64,000 nucleotides of DNA, taken from NCBI RefSeq assembly GCF_040581485.1, contig NC_090128.1, forward strand, positions 31,774,931 to 31,838,930, in the 5' to 3' direction. Within the stretch, counting starts at the first letter, position 1. Every line of letters begins with the position of its first letter. This document shows positions 13,052 to 25,774 of this stretch, in pieces. Source of the stretch: Linepithema humile (Eukaryota > Arthropoda > Insecta > Hymenoptera > Formicidae). The position numbers were made by a program, and so were the translations under genes. Below the pieces are notes generated by a model. It made no database searches, was not told where the DNA came from, and was given only the letters and a program-made list of their open reading frames with translations.

Positions 13052-14194
13052 TTATCTCGGGTCGTCTTCAATATTTTTCCTGTTCGCGTCGCCTATTTGG
13101 CGTCTTCCATCGTTTCGTACGTGCCGTGACAATATGCTGGTGGACATTGCAACCGGATGTTCTTCGGGAAAAAAAAGAAGAATAGGGAGAAAAAGAGAGA
13201 GAATAATAGGTGACGTCGGGACGGTGGAAAGGGGACGCGAGCCGGGTAATCCATTTCGCATTAATATTCCTGTTGGCAGGCAATAGCCATTGAAATTGCG
13301 AGCTTCCAGAGCGGGCATAATCGACGATTGGCCCGTAATCTTGGGAATCAATGCGAAGATAGGTGAACGGGAAGAACGAGCGTGCAGTTGGAGAAGTGGG
13401 AGTGCTGCGCGAGGGGATGGACGATGGGAGAGCACGCTGCCGCGGGATATCGGCCGCACGTCTCTAAATATTGTAAATCGTGAAAAGCGGACGCATGTAA
13501 ATCCCCGGAGAAACGTGCAGTGCCCCGCGGCGGTAATAAGCGATCGGGGTGAATGCTGGAAAGGCATTATTACTGGATCGCGATTACGGATTTCAGGAGT
13601 AAAGCCATTCTTTGGCGCGATGATCAGACAGGCCGGGATCCGCGGTGTATTTATTACCCGCGCACGGAAGTATCTCTTCCAGTTTTCTCTCTTTTTCGCG
13701 CGCGATACAAAGTGAGGGATATAAAGCGATATAAGCTGTACCGTGCAATTCCGGTGCATCTCCGTAGCCCCGGATAGACGAATAGCGCTGAATAACGCGC
13801 CGAATAACGCCCATCCGAGCATCTCCGACCGACGGGCTACCTGACGTCTCGCACCAATCTGGCCATTTATCTGTTTCGGAACATGCACACGCGATTCCTG
13901 CCGTCCTGATTCATATTTTACGACGTAGCGTACGAGCGCGACGACTAGGATGGGAGAGAGAGTTGCACGGAGCGACTTTCGTTCGCAGGACCTGTCCATG
14001 TAATTTTCTGCAAAGACCACCGAGAAATAAGTATTTTTTACCGCCTGACATTGACGCCGACATCTCTTCAGGCTAATCCCGGTGTTCCAATTGCAACTTT
14101 CTTCTTGTTGCAGAAATTCTCGGATTACTTGAGACTTGAACTGTCGTCCGTAATTATTCGAAAAAGAGTATAATATTTCAAAAATTTGTAACAT
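13052..14194 (-). other. unsupported 380-codon open frame, probably fortuitous
   Basis: This is the longest open frame in the window (1143 bp), on the minus strand, starting at 14194. The translation is rich in Arg, Ser and Pro, shows no domain, signal peptide or convincing transmembrane pattern, and shares its span with a 141-codon plus-strand frame (13290-13715). In CpG-rich DNA, where TAA and TAG are rare, long chance frames are expected. A strong plus-strand acceptor (TTGTTGCAG before AAATTC, about 14,112) also sits in it. I do not recognise the product and doubt that it is a gene, but the length earns an entry. Confidence 0.12.
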
Positions 14195-14199
14195 TTATT

Positions 14200-17100
14200 T
14201 TTCTACACCTATTTTGCTTTTATTACTAATACCAAAGGAAATGTTACATAATGCGTAAACTAGACCATGAAAATGAGAGATTGTCATGTACGGAATGTGG
14301 CCAGTTAAAAATTTGTACGATTAGCAACGCAGCGATAAATAAGCATTGTTTGATAATAAGCAACGCTTCATTCGGCCCCGGGATTTTATGAACCCGCGCG
14401 TGTGGCCTTTTGCACCGCGACTAACGACGGTACGTGCCATGGCACTCGAGCCATTTGTGACAATGAGCGATTCTGCAAATGTCGATGACACGCTACGGAG
14501 AGCAGAGCGGTCATTACGGTCGGTACACTCGCGAACCGTGAACGATCGCTGGAAAATTATTGTTCCGGGCGCGAGCGGCCGTGCTCTTGTCGTCCAGCGT
14601 TTCCGATTGCGACATAAGTTCCAGTTTTCAAACGAGAGTTTCACTCTGTAGAGGATGACATTTGACACACCCTCTACTTAAGTCGTTAGGCAGAAAAGTG
14701 ATGTAATCAACAGGAATGTCCAGACGAGGATCGTCACGATGATTTATATCACTATTTATTTTTTAATAAATTTGTCTTGACATTATTACATAGAAAGCAA
14801 AATAAAAATTTTTAATGCGCGCAGTAAACGTTTATCTTTTATTGCGTGTATAAATTCTCAAAAATATCATGCTAACTTGCTTCATAGAAATTAATAGAGT
14901 ATTTTTGAATGACAGCAAAGATATATCTTTCTCTGAATTTTGTTTGTCGCAACAGTTGAAGTGGTATTCTTACTTAAAATAAATGTCACGAAATATCTAT
15001 GCAATTAATTACAAATTCGCTCCTACAAATTTCATTAAAGTTTATTTGTCGCCAATTTGATGCCCGTTAAAGGAATGTTGATTTAATTACAAGCCTAAGT
15101 TTGTCATCACACTTTTCTACGTTTTTTTTAGCCTCGTTTCTAAGTCGATCACAAACCGGTAAGGACAGGAGCGTGAAATTTCGTTGCATGACGAATCACG
15201 AAAACGCGTAAACTATATTCAGTAAAAGAAAGCATGTTCAGAGCATTCAAAGTTCTGGTAGAGATATTTAAATACAATGTACCATAAATTTCGGTAAAGA
15301 ATTGACCTCAAAAACCGGTCGACTTATAGTATGATTTGTACTACGACTTGACGAAATGGACACGGGATGTTTTTTTATGCTCACAGCATTATTTCTGTGC
15401 ACTCAAAAGTGCCCGTACGCACTTTATTGGCTTCATTTCCATATGATAGGTTAATGATAATGTTTGACAGCGTTCGTTATGCAGAGTCCGGTTTCTTTCT
15501 TTCGCTTCTCGGTCCAGCAAACCCGACCAGCGTCATTGTAGAAAATCGAGAACTATCGACTGCAGCGATCTCGAAAAAAAAGCTAATAGGCCTTGACTGA
15601 AATAAGGCCGTGCATTACCGGTTAGATAGTCCTGCCGATTATTGCAATAGCCGATTTGGAATATGCCCTTTTCGTCGATGAGCTCGATTCGAATGAATCT
15701 GCATAAACAATTCGCGAGTCTGGCGTTATCTTAAGAAGTGCGTTGCGAAAAGAATTCAACAATCCCGTGCATCGCATGCAATCTACACTCGTGTTTATTT
15801 GCAATTTTCTGTTATCGTGACACTAAGCCGACGTGACATTGCGATAGCCCCGTTCTTTGTGTCCGCGGTCGTGTATTTAGATCTCTACGCACACGATTTT
15901 CAGAAGACTGAGTTGACGACGTATCTACCAAAGAACGACTGTCACATACAGCCGGCTGTTTTTTCAGTTCCATCTTATTGCCCCTTGCGTAACGAAGTGG
16001 CGTATTCTCATTCCGAGATAACGGTTCTTAAGGATGATAATAAAAAAAACGCTGTTTATTCATAACGGAATCACACATATCTCTTTGACAGTTGAGATCG
16101 GCGTTGAGTTAAATTCTCTTTAAGCGCATTAATTTTTTAATTAAGGATTTATAACAAGATAGATACATCTTACAAGCGCAATAAAGTAACGCTTCGTGAA
16201 GCCGGACAAATAGCGTTTCCGTTTTCCTCGAATTTCTCCATCATAACGTGTTTCGAAGCCACCTCTCGCCTTCTTAGATTACGGCGTTTCGTCCTTTTGC
16301 TTTCTTTCTGTCTCATTACGAGGTCCCGATTATTCGATCATCGATCGATGGTGCGTGAAGACCGCTATACTAATTCCTGTTTCCGAAGCAAGCATCGGTC
16401 CCATTATTACTCTAATTAGTAATTGACGGAGCATGCGACTCGCGGATGCGCTCAACCATGCCGTTGTTACTCTTCGAGAGGCAGCTCTCGTTAAAGCCGC
16501 GAAGAACACCGGAATAAGTGTTTTCGCTTCAATTCGCTCGGATATTTTATAACCGATTTGTTTCACATTTTGCATTTTATTCCTATCATTAGTTCTCGAC
16601 GCCGCGAGTCGAATGTTAATTATGAGGATCGACGAGAATTGCGCTTCGCAGAACGGAAAGGACGTTTTTGTTTGCAAACTCGCGATTGTTGATGCAGTAT
16701 TGTATGATACGGCATTTATCTACGCCAGTCGCGTTCATCGATCTTATCACCGTGAATGATAGTGTTAATAAAACGACGGAGTCGACGCATATGAACGGCA
16801 AAATTTTCCGAGTGTTTCCCGGAGATTTAGCCTAGCGCTGCTCTGATTCGCCACGGAATGTCAGATTAAACGTCGCGAAGCTTGATACGCCAGTACAATA
16901 GGCTGAGAAAACTACTTAGAGAACGGCGCACTATATTCAGTTGCTTTATTACCGGGATCTCATTATCTTACAATGTACCGTAAAGGCATCAAGTTGCGTT
17001 GTTACAATGTGGCCTCCGCAACAATCCATTAGAATTCGTTATATAAACGGATTCAATTTTTGGGGTCCCGTTTGCTTGCGCCGGATCTCATCACATTGTG

Positions 17101-19060
17101 ACTCTAATGAAAGAAGGCGCGCGGAGGGTTGCATTCTTCAATTTACGCCGGTTAGAAAATTGACAAAGCATCTGTGAGAAATATTTTTATACATGCTGTG
17201 CTGCAGTCTGACGTCCGCGTGGACCAGGCATTGTCGCCGCGGGAATTCGACGACTGTTGACTTAGGATGGAGAACAGCGTGAACGAATGTCGATCGCGGA
17301 ACGGAAAGCGGCCACAGCGGTGCACCGGTCGTTCCACGATTTCGATCTCCATATCAAACATGGTCGGCTGTTATCGCACGAATGTACAGCTCGCATAATG
17401 TGATTTATGATTACGATAATTCACGACGTTTATGACGTTCGAAAATCGCTACGGCTCGCATTAATGTCCTTCGCGTTTTGAGCACGACACGCGCGTAAAA
17501 TCGTAAAAAGGCGAAAGTACAGCCGGTTGAAATCGAATGTCGCTCGTAAAGGAGGAGCGGCTTTATGTCGCGCACATCGATATTGTAAAATCAAGTAATT
17601 TATATAAATACGCGAAGCTCGCGCTTCTACTTTCTATTTACCTTCATCATTATGAATTCCGTGTTTTGAGAATTTTATCATATCTATAGATTGCAAATGA
17701 ACGAGAAAGATTTTATCGCGGTGTAATGTACCTAAAAACCTCATTCTCAAAGTTATCATATATTCACAATGCTGATGAAAATATGGAGAATACAGCTTTC
17801 GTCTTAATGAACACGCTAATAGTCGTTTGCCAGACTAAAAAAAAATACACGCACATCAACACTCTGCCGAGGCCAATGTGTGTCCGCAATGTATTATTCC
17901 GCTAATATCAGCAAAGAGAATAACGGTACCTCCTCGCAGGATAATGTGCGCGGTAGCATCCGTCAAGCGTCGCTCGTCCTCACCTGACATAACCGGGTCG
18001 AGGCGTCCTGGTAAAAACCGCTCTAAGTGTAGAGACGCCGAGCGCTTCCACGTATAATCGAGAGCTGATTTCACGGTGTTGCACCTAACACGATTCCGAC
18101 GTTCCTCTACTCGCGCTCTCGTTTTTTCATAATCTGAATGCGAAACCGCTGGCTGCCCGGTCGAGTTATGCGCTGCGGATATACGCCTCTCGCCGATATC
18201 CGACGTGAAACGCTCTATCCGACTTTGCGTCGCGCTTTCGTGTCGGCCGAGGCGAGATATAACTGCATTCCGTTGCATATGTGCGGCGGCAACGTGAGAG
18301 ACGCGGACGAACGGACAGATGGACGGAGACGCGGACGCGAGGTTTTATTTTACGCCGTCGTAAACGGGAAAATCATATCGGCGCTGGGAATACGACGGGC
18401 AAGGATATCGAGGACCGCCTTGACGTATACGATGTAGATACTTTATTTTTTTCATATCGTACCTCTGCGTGCACTTTGCGTTCTTCAACAGCTTTTTATG
18501 AACTAACACTCATTGGTAACCGGTATTATCGGCATGATAGAACACCTTGCCAATCTTAATTTCTAAGTATATACATATATATATGAACAAAAGAAATTTA
18601 AAAAAATGCATGTGTCTGTAACAACAAAAATTATTTATAATAATCTATATGTTAAAAAATTTATTTTTTTGTTGTATCGTGAAAAAATTTCCATACTTTT
18701 GATTCAAAAAAGACCGACCGCTTTTAAAAAATGTTTGTAGAAAATATTGAAATATGTTTTACCTTTTTTATAATATTTTTATATAATCAAAGTACATCAA
18801 TTTTAGCGACCAAAGAGCTTGAAATTTTTACAGTAGAATTCAACTGTCTCGCACAAACTCGTTTTAATCCTTACACGCTTTGTGACGGTGCAATGCACTG
18901 ACTTGTTAAACTACGTTGTAATTTAATTATCATCCTTTAGCGAGTTTGTCATTGTTCGCTAAACGAGGATAAATCATTTCGATATCTAGAAGCAAGCGTA
19001 CTTCTGCACTTTCATGTGAAAACACTATTTTATTCCATACTTCAAATCATTATGTTTCAA
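14200..19060. other. non-coding; mixed composition
   Basis: No supported gene. 14.7-15.3 kb and 18.55-19.06 kb are very AT-rich. 17.85-18.45 kb is CpG-rich with overlapping Arg-rich frames on both strands (17856-18278 minus, 18138-18437 plus) and no splice structure. The plus-strand frame at 15799-16065 is less biased in composition, but lacks a start context, paired splice sites or any known motif. Confidence 0.55.
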
Positions 19061-19077
19061 CATTTTATTTAAAAGAG

Positions 19078-19266
19078 TTAAAATAATTGTATCCTTTCGA
19101 AAATATGATGAAAGTCACTTGACTCATCATTCGACTCAGCATCACATATTGTCGCAACGCCATTGATTTGCGCCGCGATAAATTTCGCAGTCTCTAAGGT
19201 TTCCAGCGTACGTAATTGATGTAATAGGATCGTGAGTAGATAGTTAAACCCGTCGCAGGATTGTAT
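19078..19266 (-). CDS. candidate terminal exon, unknown product (low confidence)
   Basis: On the minus strand an acceptor-like site (pyrimidine-rich, ending CGCGGAG) at 19267 precedes an open frame beginning IQSCDGFNYLLTILLHQL and ending DFHHIFERIQLF, then TAA at 19078. The exon would be 63 codons including the stop. An AATAAA on the same strand follows the stop within about 20 bp. Composition is protein-like: leucine-rich amphipathic, an acidic stretch DAESNDESSD, little Arg. The nearest strong minus-strand donor upstream (GTAAGT at about 20,099) is phase-compatible with it. I do not recognise the product. A 75-codon chance frame is quite possible. Confidence 0.18.
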   Translation of the reverse strand: MQSCDGFNYLLTILLHQLRTLETLETAKFIAAQINGVATICDAESNDESSDFHHIFERIQLF

Positions 19267-19980
19267 CTCCGCGCGGAAGGGTACGGCTCGATCGATGAGC
19301 GGCAAAGTCGAGCCGACATGTCGTTAGCGCGCTCAAAACCATTTAGCACTGTCACAGCTCCAGACGCAGTTCGCGTACGTTATATCTACGCCTCCACGAC
19401 ACTCGTAAACTTTCTCCCGATACGAGCAACTTACCCTCGGCACCACCATCGACGATCGCACGCGTACACGCACTCCGATGTATTCGCTAGTGACATTTGG
19501 AATGCTAATGTCGATTAGCGGAATCGATCGTATCGCGGTCGGCGACGCGCGGGACTACGAGGCACTTATCCGTGTACCTTGATTGGAGGCGTATCCCTAT
19601 ATATAATAAAAAGAAAAAGGAGGAGAATCGTGGAAAGGGCTTCTCGCCGGCATAAGTCTCGTTCTCTCCACGTTGTTATTTGCAAATAATGCTGCCTTGA
19701 ACCACGTCGGTGCTTTCTGCGATCCGGGCATTATATGCGTCGACGTGGGGGTTTATTCTGCTCATTACAAGGTCTCCTCAAGCGTACAATGTAAGGAAAA
19801 TATGGTCGGAGAACTGCGAATTACAGGGAATTTGTGTACTAAAGATTGCTCGTAGTCGAGCGTACGCGGCACGAGCGCGGCTCGCCGAACTCCGTTTCAC
19901 CCCCGACGTATAATAAATTCGTACGAGGGACGTAATTGGTGCTCCGCGAGTGTCCGTTTATTCATTTAATTAGCCAGCTC

Positions 19981-20026
19981 GAGAAAGAAAGAGAAAAGGA
20001 AGAAGAGAGAGAGAGAGAGGAAAAGG
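19981..20026. repeat. GA-rich low-complexity tract
   Basis: Imperfect GAAA/GAGA units, including seven perfect GA units. Confidence 0.85.
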
Positions 20027-22124
20027 TAGGCCGGGTAACGAGCACCGATGTGAATCACATTGTATAATTGGCGATTCAGAGCAGGTTGGAAACGTGACTT
20101 ACGCCATTTACGCAGGATGAACGCAGCTTTGTGCACGAATAAAGGTCTCGTGAAAGGAGATTAATATTGCACACCACCTACGCGCCACGTGTCTCCTAAT
20201 GAGATTTTGCCGCCTTCAGGTGTCATAACAGTTGAGAAAATTGACGGCGAGCGAGCTTCGAAATTAATTTGTAACCGGAAGACGTAGGCACGATCGATGC
20301 TTCCACCCGAGGGCTCAAGTATGAAATATCGGTATTATGTAGCAAAATGTAATTTCAAGTCCGCTTCTTACTTCGCTCTCAGCATTCGCTCACAATATAA
20401 TATGAACAGCGAACAATTTTCAGAACATTGTAATACGATGGATAATTTTATTATAAATTGCGGCGGAAGTGAAAGTGAGACAATATGTCTTATACTTGGC
20501 GAAGCTGGCAGTCGCTCTGATGCGCAACGCTAATTGCAAACCCATAATAATACGCTTCCCAGACAGTTTGACATTTTCTTGCCCCGCTATGCGTCAACGT
20601 TTTCTCTATCGTCGATCGCGGTTTCGTAATGTTATCGATTTTTGGGAGGCATGCAATACGCTCGTCCCATTAGTTTCATCGGCAGATGTTAATTTGAATA
20701 TTTTCGTACGTGGGATACATGCCAATAAGAGGAGGGAAGGAGCGGAGGTAAATATTCTCAGGTGAAGATATCGTAAAGCTGAGGGAACACAGCTGGCTGC
20801 AGACGGTTATTACGGATCATTCGGTTCCCGAAGGAGATTCGTTCTCTCGCGCGCAAGAAAGCGCGCCAACAAACTCTCCGTATCTCCGGACGCAATTTTT
20901 ACAGCTGATTTTGCCTCTTTTCGATGGGGATTGAACGGCTCCCAACCTTGAAGACGGAAAACTCCTTTTGTACCGTGATCACACCGCGGTTGATTGGCCG
21001 ACCCACCAACCGACTCGGTGACCATGACGCGATCCGAGGAAACGCTATAATAATATACCCAACCAGTAGGCTCTCTCTTGATTTTCTCACTTCGGTCTTG
21101 TGATGGCTCTCGTCGTGCCGACTCGCCTTACCTGCCCGTTGGTGGGCTTTGAAAGAACCCGTTAATGGCAGCACGCTACGAAATACAGCAACAACAGCGA
21201 TAATAATGTTGATGTACGTTTATCGTGCCCAACCCAGGCATAATTTAGCCCATTGAAATTGCATGCGTACACATTGTACCGTGCATATAAAGCTATCTCG
21301 AGGTTGCCGGTCTTTTACGGCGAGATTTTGTTTCCGCTGTCTGAGATTAAAATGAAAATTATAGCCATTATTTTTAAAGAGTTTGCATTCGCGCGCACTG
21401 CCTCCCTCTTTATATTTGAAAACAGTTTGTTCATGCTATCGCAATACCATATCCCATTATATTTTTACTCGACGCTGGATGCTACATAGTGTATTCCGAG
21501 CGGATAGACGCTATAATATGATCGGTAGCCACGAAACCATGGTTTACGCGCGATATCTCCGTAGGATTTCTCACGTTACACCGCAACGCGATATTTTCCA
21601 GCCAGTCAATGTTCTCGTTTCTGCGGATGTTCGACGAAAGGTACATCACGCTTTAAACAGAAGGCGCTCCGCCGCAATTTATCTCGATACATTGCGAGAA
21701 GGAAGGAGGGATGCCGGCGCGCTTACGATGAACTGCAACAGCTCGCGTGTAATTTCACGTCTGCGTGGATACGAATAGGATACCTATCCACACACAACCA
21801 GACCCGCCAGACACCAGTTCCGCACTGTTGGTGTGCAGAACTCTGGTGAACGCGCGCAAATACGCACGCGCTGCCTCGTTGTTGATACACGCGATATTCT
21901 TGGCTCCGTAACGCGCGTTTGAACACTTGATTCATACAGAATATGCAAGTATGCGGCTCCGATGGCAGTTTCGCATCTCTGAAGAAGTTATATTCCCACA
22001 TACAGTAAATATATGCAGTAAATATACATCCCTGTGTAAACAGAGGAATTAATGTGTAGACAAGACGTATGCATAGGCTAGATAACTTATTTCTCGTGAA
22101 AATCCGGGATGTTATCGAGGTCTT

Positions 22125-22154
22125 TGAGTCATCATCGTCGTTAATGATGACTCA
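22125..22154. promoter_or_regulatory. mirror pair of AP-1-type sites in a perfect inverted repeat
   Basis: GAGTCATCAT (22126-22135) and its exact reverse complement ATGATGACTC (22144-22153) flank an 8-base spacer. Each arm completes a TGA(G/C)TCA heptamer: 22125-22131 and 22148-22154. The symmetry is seen directly. bZIP (Jun/Fos-type) binding is inferred from the motif only. Confidence 0.35.
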
Positions 22155-22510
22155 TTACACACATGAAAATCACGACGCATTGGTAAGATCGAAAGTAACA
22201 TCTGTCCCGTGTTATCGCGCGGTCAGGGTCGCGGGGACAAAAAGAAGACGAAAATCGTACGATATCTTGCTGTATAACATGATATTTGCATAACTATGAA
22301 TTAAGATAACGAGAGAGTTCAGCACGATTAAAGTTTATGCTTCAATATATATTAATTTATATTTATATAATAATATTGCATTTAATAATAGCTGAAACTT
22401 TCATGGAAGATAAATAGAGAAGTTAATAAAACACATGTTGTGGCTAAGAAATAGCATAAAATTAATATTTTGTAATTATATAATAGAATAAATTACGTGC
22501 AAAGTTGCGT

Positions 22511-22552
22511 ATAATTATTAATCACGAGAAACCAGCACATAATTATTAATCA
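22511..22552 (+). repeat. 14-bp direct repeat, homeodomain-like core
   Basis: ATAATTATTAATCA occurs twice (22511-22524 and 22539-22552), starts 28 bp apart. Each copy holds TAATTA/TTAAT cores of the type bound by homeodomains. The local AT-richness makes this weak evidence. Confidence 0.4.
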
Positions 22553-24183
22553 TACAAACCCGCACTACGGCGCAGGAGAAACTTGTTTAGCATTCTCTAA
22601 CGCAAACGATTTCTCACTCTGCCTACATCGTGACTCATACGAGACTTTGTTATAAATCATTTGTCGCATCGTGATCGAGCAATGATGTCATTTAAAGAAA
22701 TATACCCAATCGCGTCGATAATGTGCATCGATACAGATATACTCGCCGATCGAAAGATTTCGTTTAGTGCCGCGTAAACAATGTCCGTCGCGAATTCAAT
22801 ATCCGCAAAAGCGTGGCGGCTAGAACCATAAATAATCGGAGGTATACCCGCGCCGAGACGTTCCGCTCGCCGTAGGCCGCGGCAGAAAAAGTTGCAATGG
22901 TTTCCAGAAGTTATTCGACCTAAACTACTTCTCGTGGTCACCCAAGGTCCAGTCCGGTAATCCCGGGACGCGCGGCGCGGCCACGCTTCGAAACTTGCGA
23001 ATCTGGTTTTTCTTCCTGCGCAGCGCGCGCGGCGGTGCGCATTAGCATCCGTCAGCAATTATGCGAATTCTCGCGGTGCGAGTGCCGCTTACCTCCGGGG
23101 TTGGATCGGCCCGGTGGTGTCAACGGCCCGCCGAGCACGTTCGTAAACTTCGGCCGAGAAGTGCCGATCGGGCGTTGATGTCGCTCTCGACTCGGTCTCA
23201 AGTGTCCTTAAAGTACGACTGCCGATGCGATTCCGTCACATTCAGCGCGGTTGTTATTTTTGCCTGCTTACGAGTAGCCGCGATTAAACATAAATGTATG
23301 CAAATCGATCGGGTATCGAAATATTTTTCTCGATATCGTAATACTCGATCGTCACGACTGCCATTTGGAAAACGACGATAATAATGACAGTGCCCGAAGA
23401 AGGCACATTGTACTGACAAGGATGAAATAATTTATCTCGACGTCATTTACGCATATAGTATTTGCACATTTAACAAGCACATATTAGTATTAAATATTAC
23501 GTATATTTCTACATCACGTAAGAAAATAATTTGAAGTTACCGAACATTAGTTGAGTACTTATGAAAATGATTCTATGACAGAGATTGTTATACGACCGCT
23601 GTGAATCCGTTCTCAAGAGTGTGCCAGCTTACACTTTGCGTTATTACTAAACTTGTTGATGTGACGTCATTTACGAGCACCGTGCGCATGACTTGGCGCG
23701 TTACAAGATAACCATAGAATAGAATAAAATACATGCTTGCTCATCCCTGGAATATTACAACTGAAATATGGTAGAAAAATAGTCATAGTTAACTTGGACA
23801 AAAATATCGAGCATAATTTCCTGTGTAAGAAAGTAATTCGCAAGATTTATCGCAACTGTTTATCTTGAGATCTGTGCACAGCTGCAATCTTATTCCACCT
23901 TTTAGTATTTACAATTTTACGTAACATATATATACATGTATAACTCTCTCGCAATTTAGCACAAACCGCACATCGCCTGAGAGCTACATCTTCAAGTGCA
24001 TGTCTCAGCGGCTGTATCAGAAATACGTGCATATCGGTCATATTCATCTCCAGTGTAAGACACACACCGCCGTCGTGTCGATGCTTGCTCCATTTTGCTC
24101 CTTACACATCCGGAGCGTGACAAGGGACGATTTTCAGCTCGCCGACGCTTACCGGCATCGTAAATACCGCTCCATGACACGGG

Positions 24184-25071
24184 TCACGAGGTGGAGATCT
24201 CGTCGTGGAGACAGTCCCGCGTTTCTTGGGCCTGCGCGGACCCGAGGCTGCCGTGGAAGTTAACGACTTGCGCGACAGAGCGCTGTAAATACGGGCGCAC
24301 GCTCTCGGGAACGTGCCTGCCGACTATCGAGCGCGGTTCCGGCATGACGAGCCCTCGACGAGGATTTCGCGCGCTCTCCCGACTCGCGCGGATAATTCGT
24401 GTCGATAACCTTTGAGGAGTAACAATGTCACGCCGCGATGACTCTTCAGGTTGGCCCGATCGACGGGCCAAATGTTCCCGCACGGCTCTCTCTATTTGCC
24501 TTTCACGGATCACGTCCATTGAGAAATCAGCTTGAACGCAATGCTTTTCAATTACGTAAAATGCAGCCACTTCTCTAAAAAGTTTGTTATAATTTTGTAC
24601 AGACTATTTTATACAATTATGTCATTGCAGAATCAAAATATTTTTTATTATACTTTCAATTAAAGCCGCATAATGCAAGAAGAAATTTTTATTAATATTT
24701 TAATATTTTGACAAGATAATCAAAGATTTTCTAAACTCATGTTTAATTCAAGTGAAAAAAACCATAAAAGTGCTATGCACAATATTACAACGTTTTTGAT
24801 AGAAATGTAGATGCGTCTGCAATGTGTCTATCAAACCGAAGAAGTGCTAGAATCAATTGTTGGGACTCGCTGCAAATAGAATCCGCGAAAAACAAATAAA
24901 CAAAACGTATCCACGAGCGCAGACATGTATTTATTCAATGTTATAAGAAAACTGTACGTCATCTAACAACGGTTGAGCCCTGCGCGCTTCACGTCGTTGT
25001 ATGCTGTATTTAAATTGCTGTATTTAATACCTGTAATGATACATTGTTGCAATCTCCATGACGCTGTCCAT
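24184..25071 (-). CDS. candidate three-exon gene, about 170 codons, unknown product
   Basis: Read on the minus strand. Exon 1 is 25071-25031: ATG in context GCAATGG, 13 codons plus 2 nt, ending CATTACAG before GTATTA. Exon 2 is 24869-24792 (or to 24789): acceptor ATTCTATTTGCAG with a long T-rich tract. Exon 3 is 24574-24184: acceptor CTTTTTAG, stop TGA at 24186-24184. Phases agree at both joins, giving 169-170 residues. It begins MDSVMEIATMYHYS, continues ESQQLILALLRFDRHIADAS, then VAAFYVIEKHCVQADFSMDV and IERAVREHLARR, and ends in a polar tail. Composition is natural (helical N half, few low-complexity runs), and exon 3 is a GC island in AT-rich surroundings. Weak points: the exon 2 donor (GTTGTA or GTAATA) is poor, no near AATAAA follows, and I recognise no family. 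Exon 1 could instead be internal. Confidence 0.33.
24451..24471. repeat. 8-bp perfect hairpin inside the candidate gene
   Basis: TTGGCCCG and CGGGCCAA flank a 5-base loop (24459-24463), within exon 3 of the minus-strand candidate. Its role is unknown. Confidence 0.5.
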
Positions 25072-25774
25072 TGCAGCGGAGGAGTTGAATGAATCCGTAT
25101 TTATATTACATTATCATAAAATGGTACGTTTGAGCATTCATATCGCTATTTATTTTTCCGACCATGTGTCTCTCGACACTTTCGACATCGAAAGATGCTT
25201 CGTATCTATACATGACGTCAGACGGGGCAACGCACGCTTGACAAAACTGACGTCCGATAGTTAGCGAACAACTGGCACCTACCAGCTCCCAGCGTGGTTC
25301 CTGACGTATTCAATGTCGTGTGGCATCGGCGTTCAAATATCTAGTCGCTAGGCATTCCAATTCACTGACTCGTGAAGTGGATGCCGCTGGCAACTGGGTG
25401 TGTGGAGTACTGGAATGTATCAGAGATAAACATACTCCACACAATCAGCATTGTGATATATTTGCTGTATAAATATTGATATGTTTCTTAGATATACTTC
25501 TTTATTTTAGCTCTTTGCGCCAATGCCAGGCGACGAATTGTTCCTCAGCCTTGATCAATTTTGTCGAGCATAAACAATATAGCGAGACAATAGCGACACT
25601 TTTTGTCATTATACGTTAACAATTAGATTTCGCGCGTCACGCGCGTTTTTACACGGTTTTTTTTTATAACAGTGATCGACCGACCGCGTCTCCAGGTTAA
25701 CGACATTGCAGAGTGTGGTTAAAACTTGACGTTCTTTTTCCCTTTTTACGTTGGTGAGAAATTTTGTAAGGACG
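25072..25774. other. non-coding interval between two candidate genes
   Basis: It lies upstream of the minus-strand candidate (start 25071) and of the plus-strand candidate exon (start 25775), so it would be a roughly 700-bp divergent promoter if both are real. It contains a perfect CRE-type TGACGTCA (25213-25220) and a TATAAC-like box after a T run at about 25,668. The plus-strand frame at 25058-25264 overlaps the minus-strand candidate start and is probably its shadow. Confidence 0.35.

Larger units (their letters stand above)
19306..24180. other. non-coding; AT-rich island at 22.3-22.6 kb and CpG-rich patch at 22.8-23.2 kb
   Basis: No supported gene. Contents: a GA-rich low-complexity run (19981-20026), an inverted pair of AP-1-like sites (22125-22154), a 14-bp direct repeat (22511-22552) and a CRE-type TGACGTCA (23662-23669). 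Frames at 20297-20533, 20899-21174 and 22657-23058 have no splice or family support. Confidence 0.55.
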
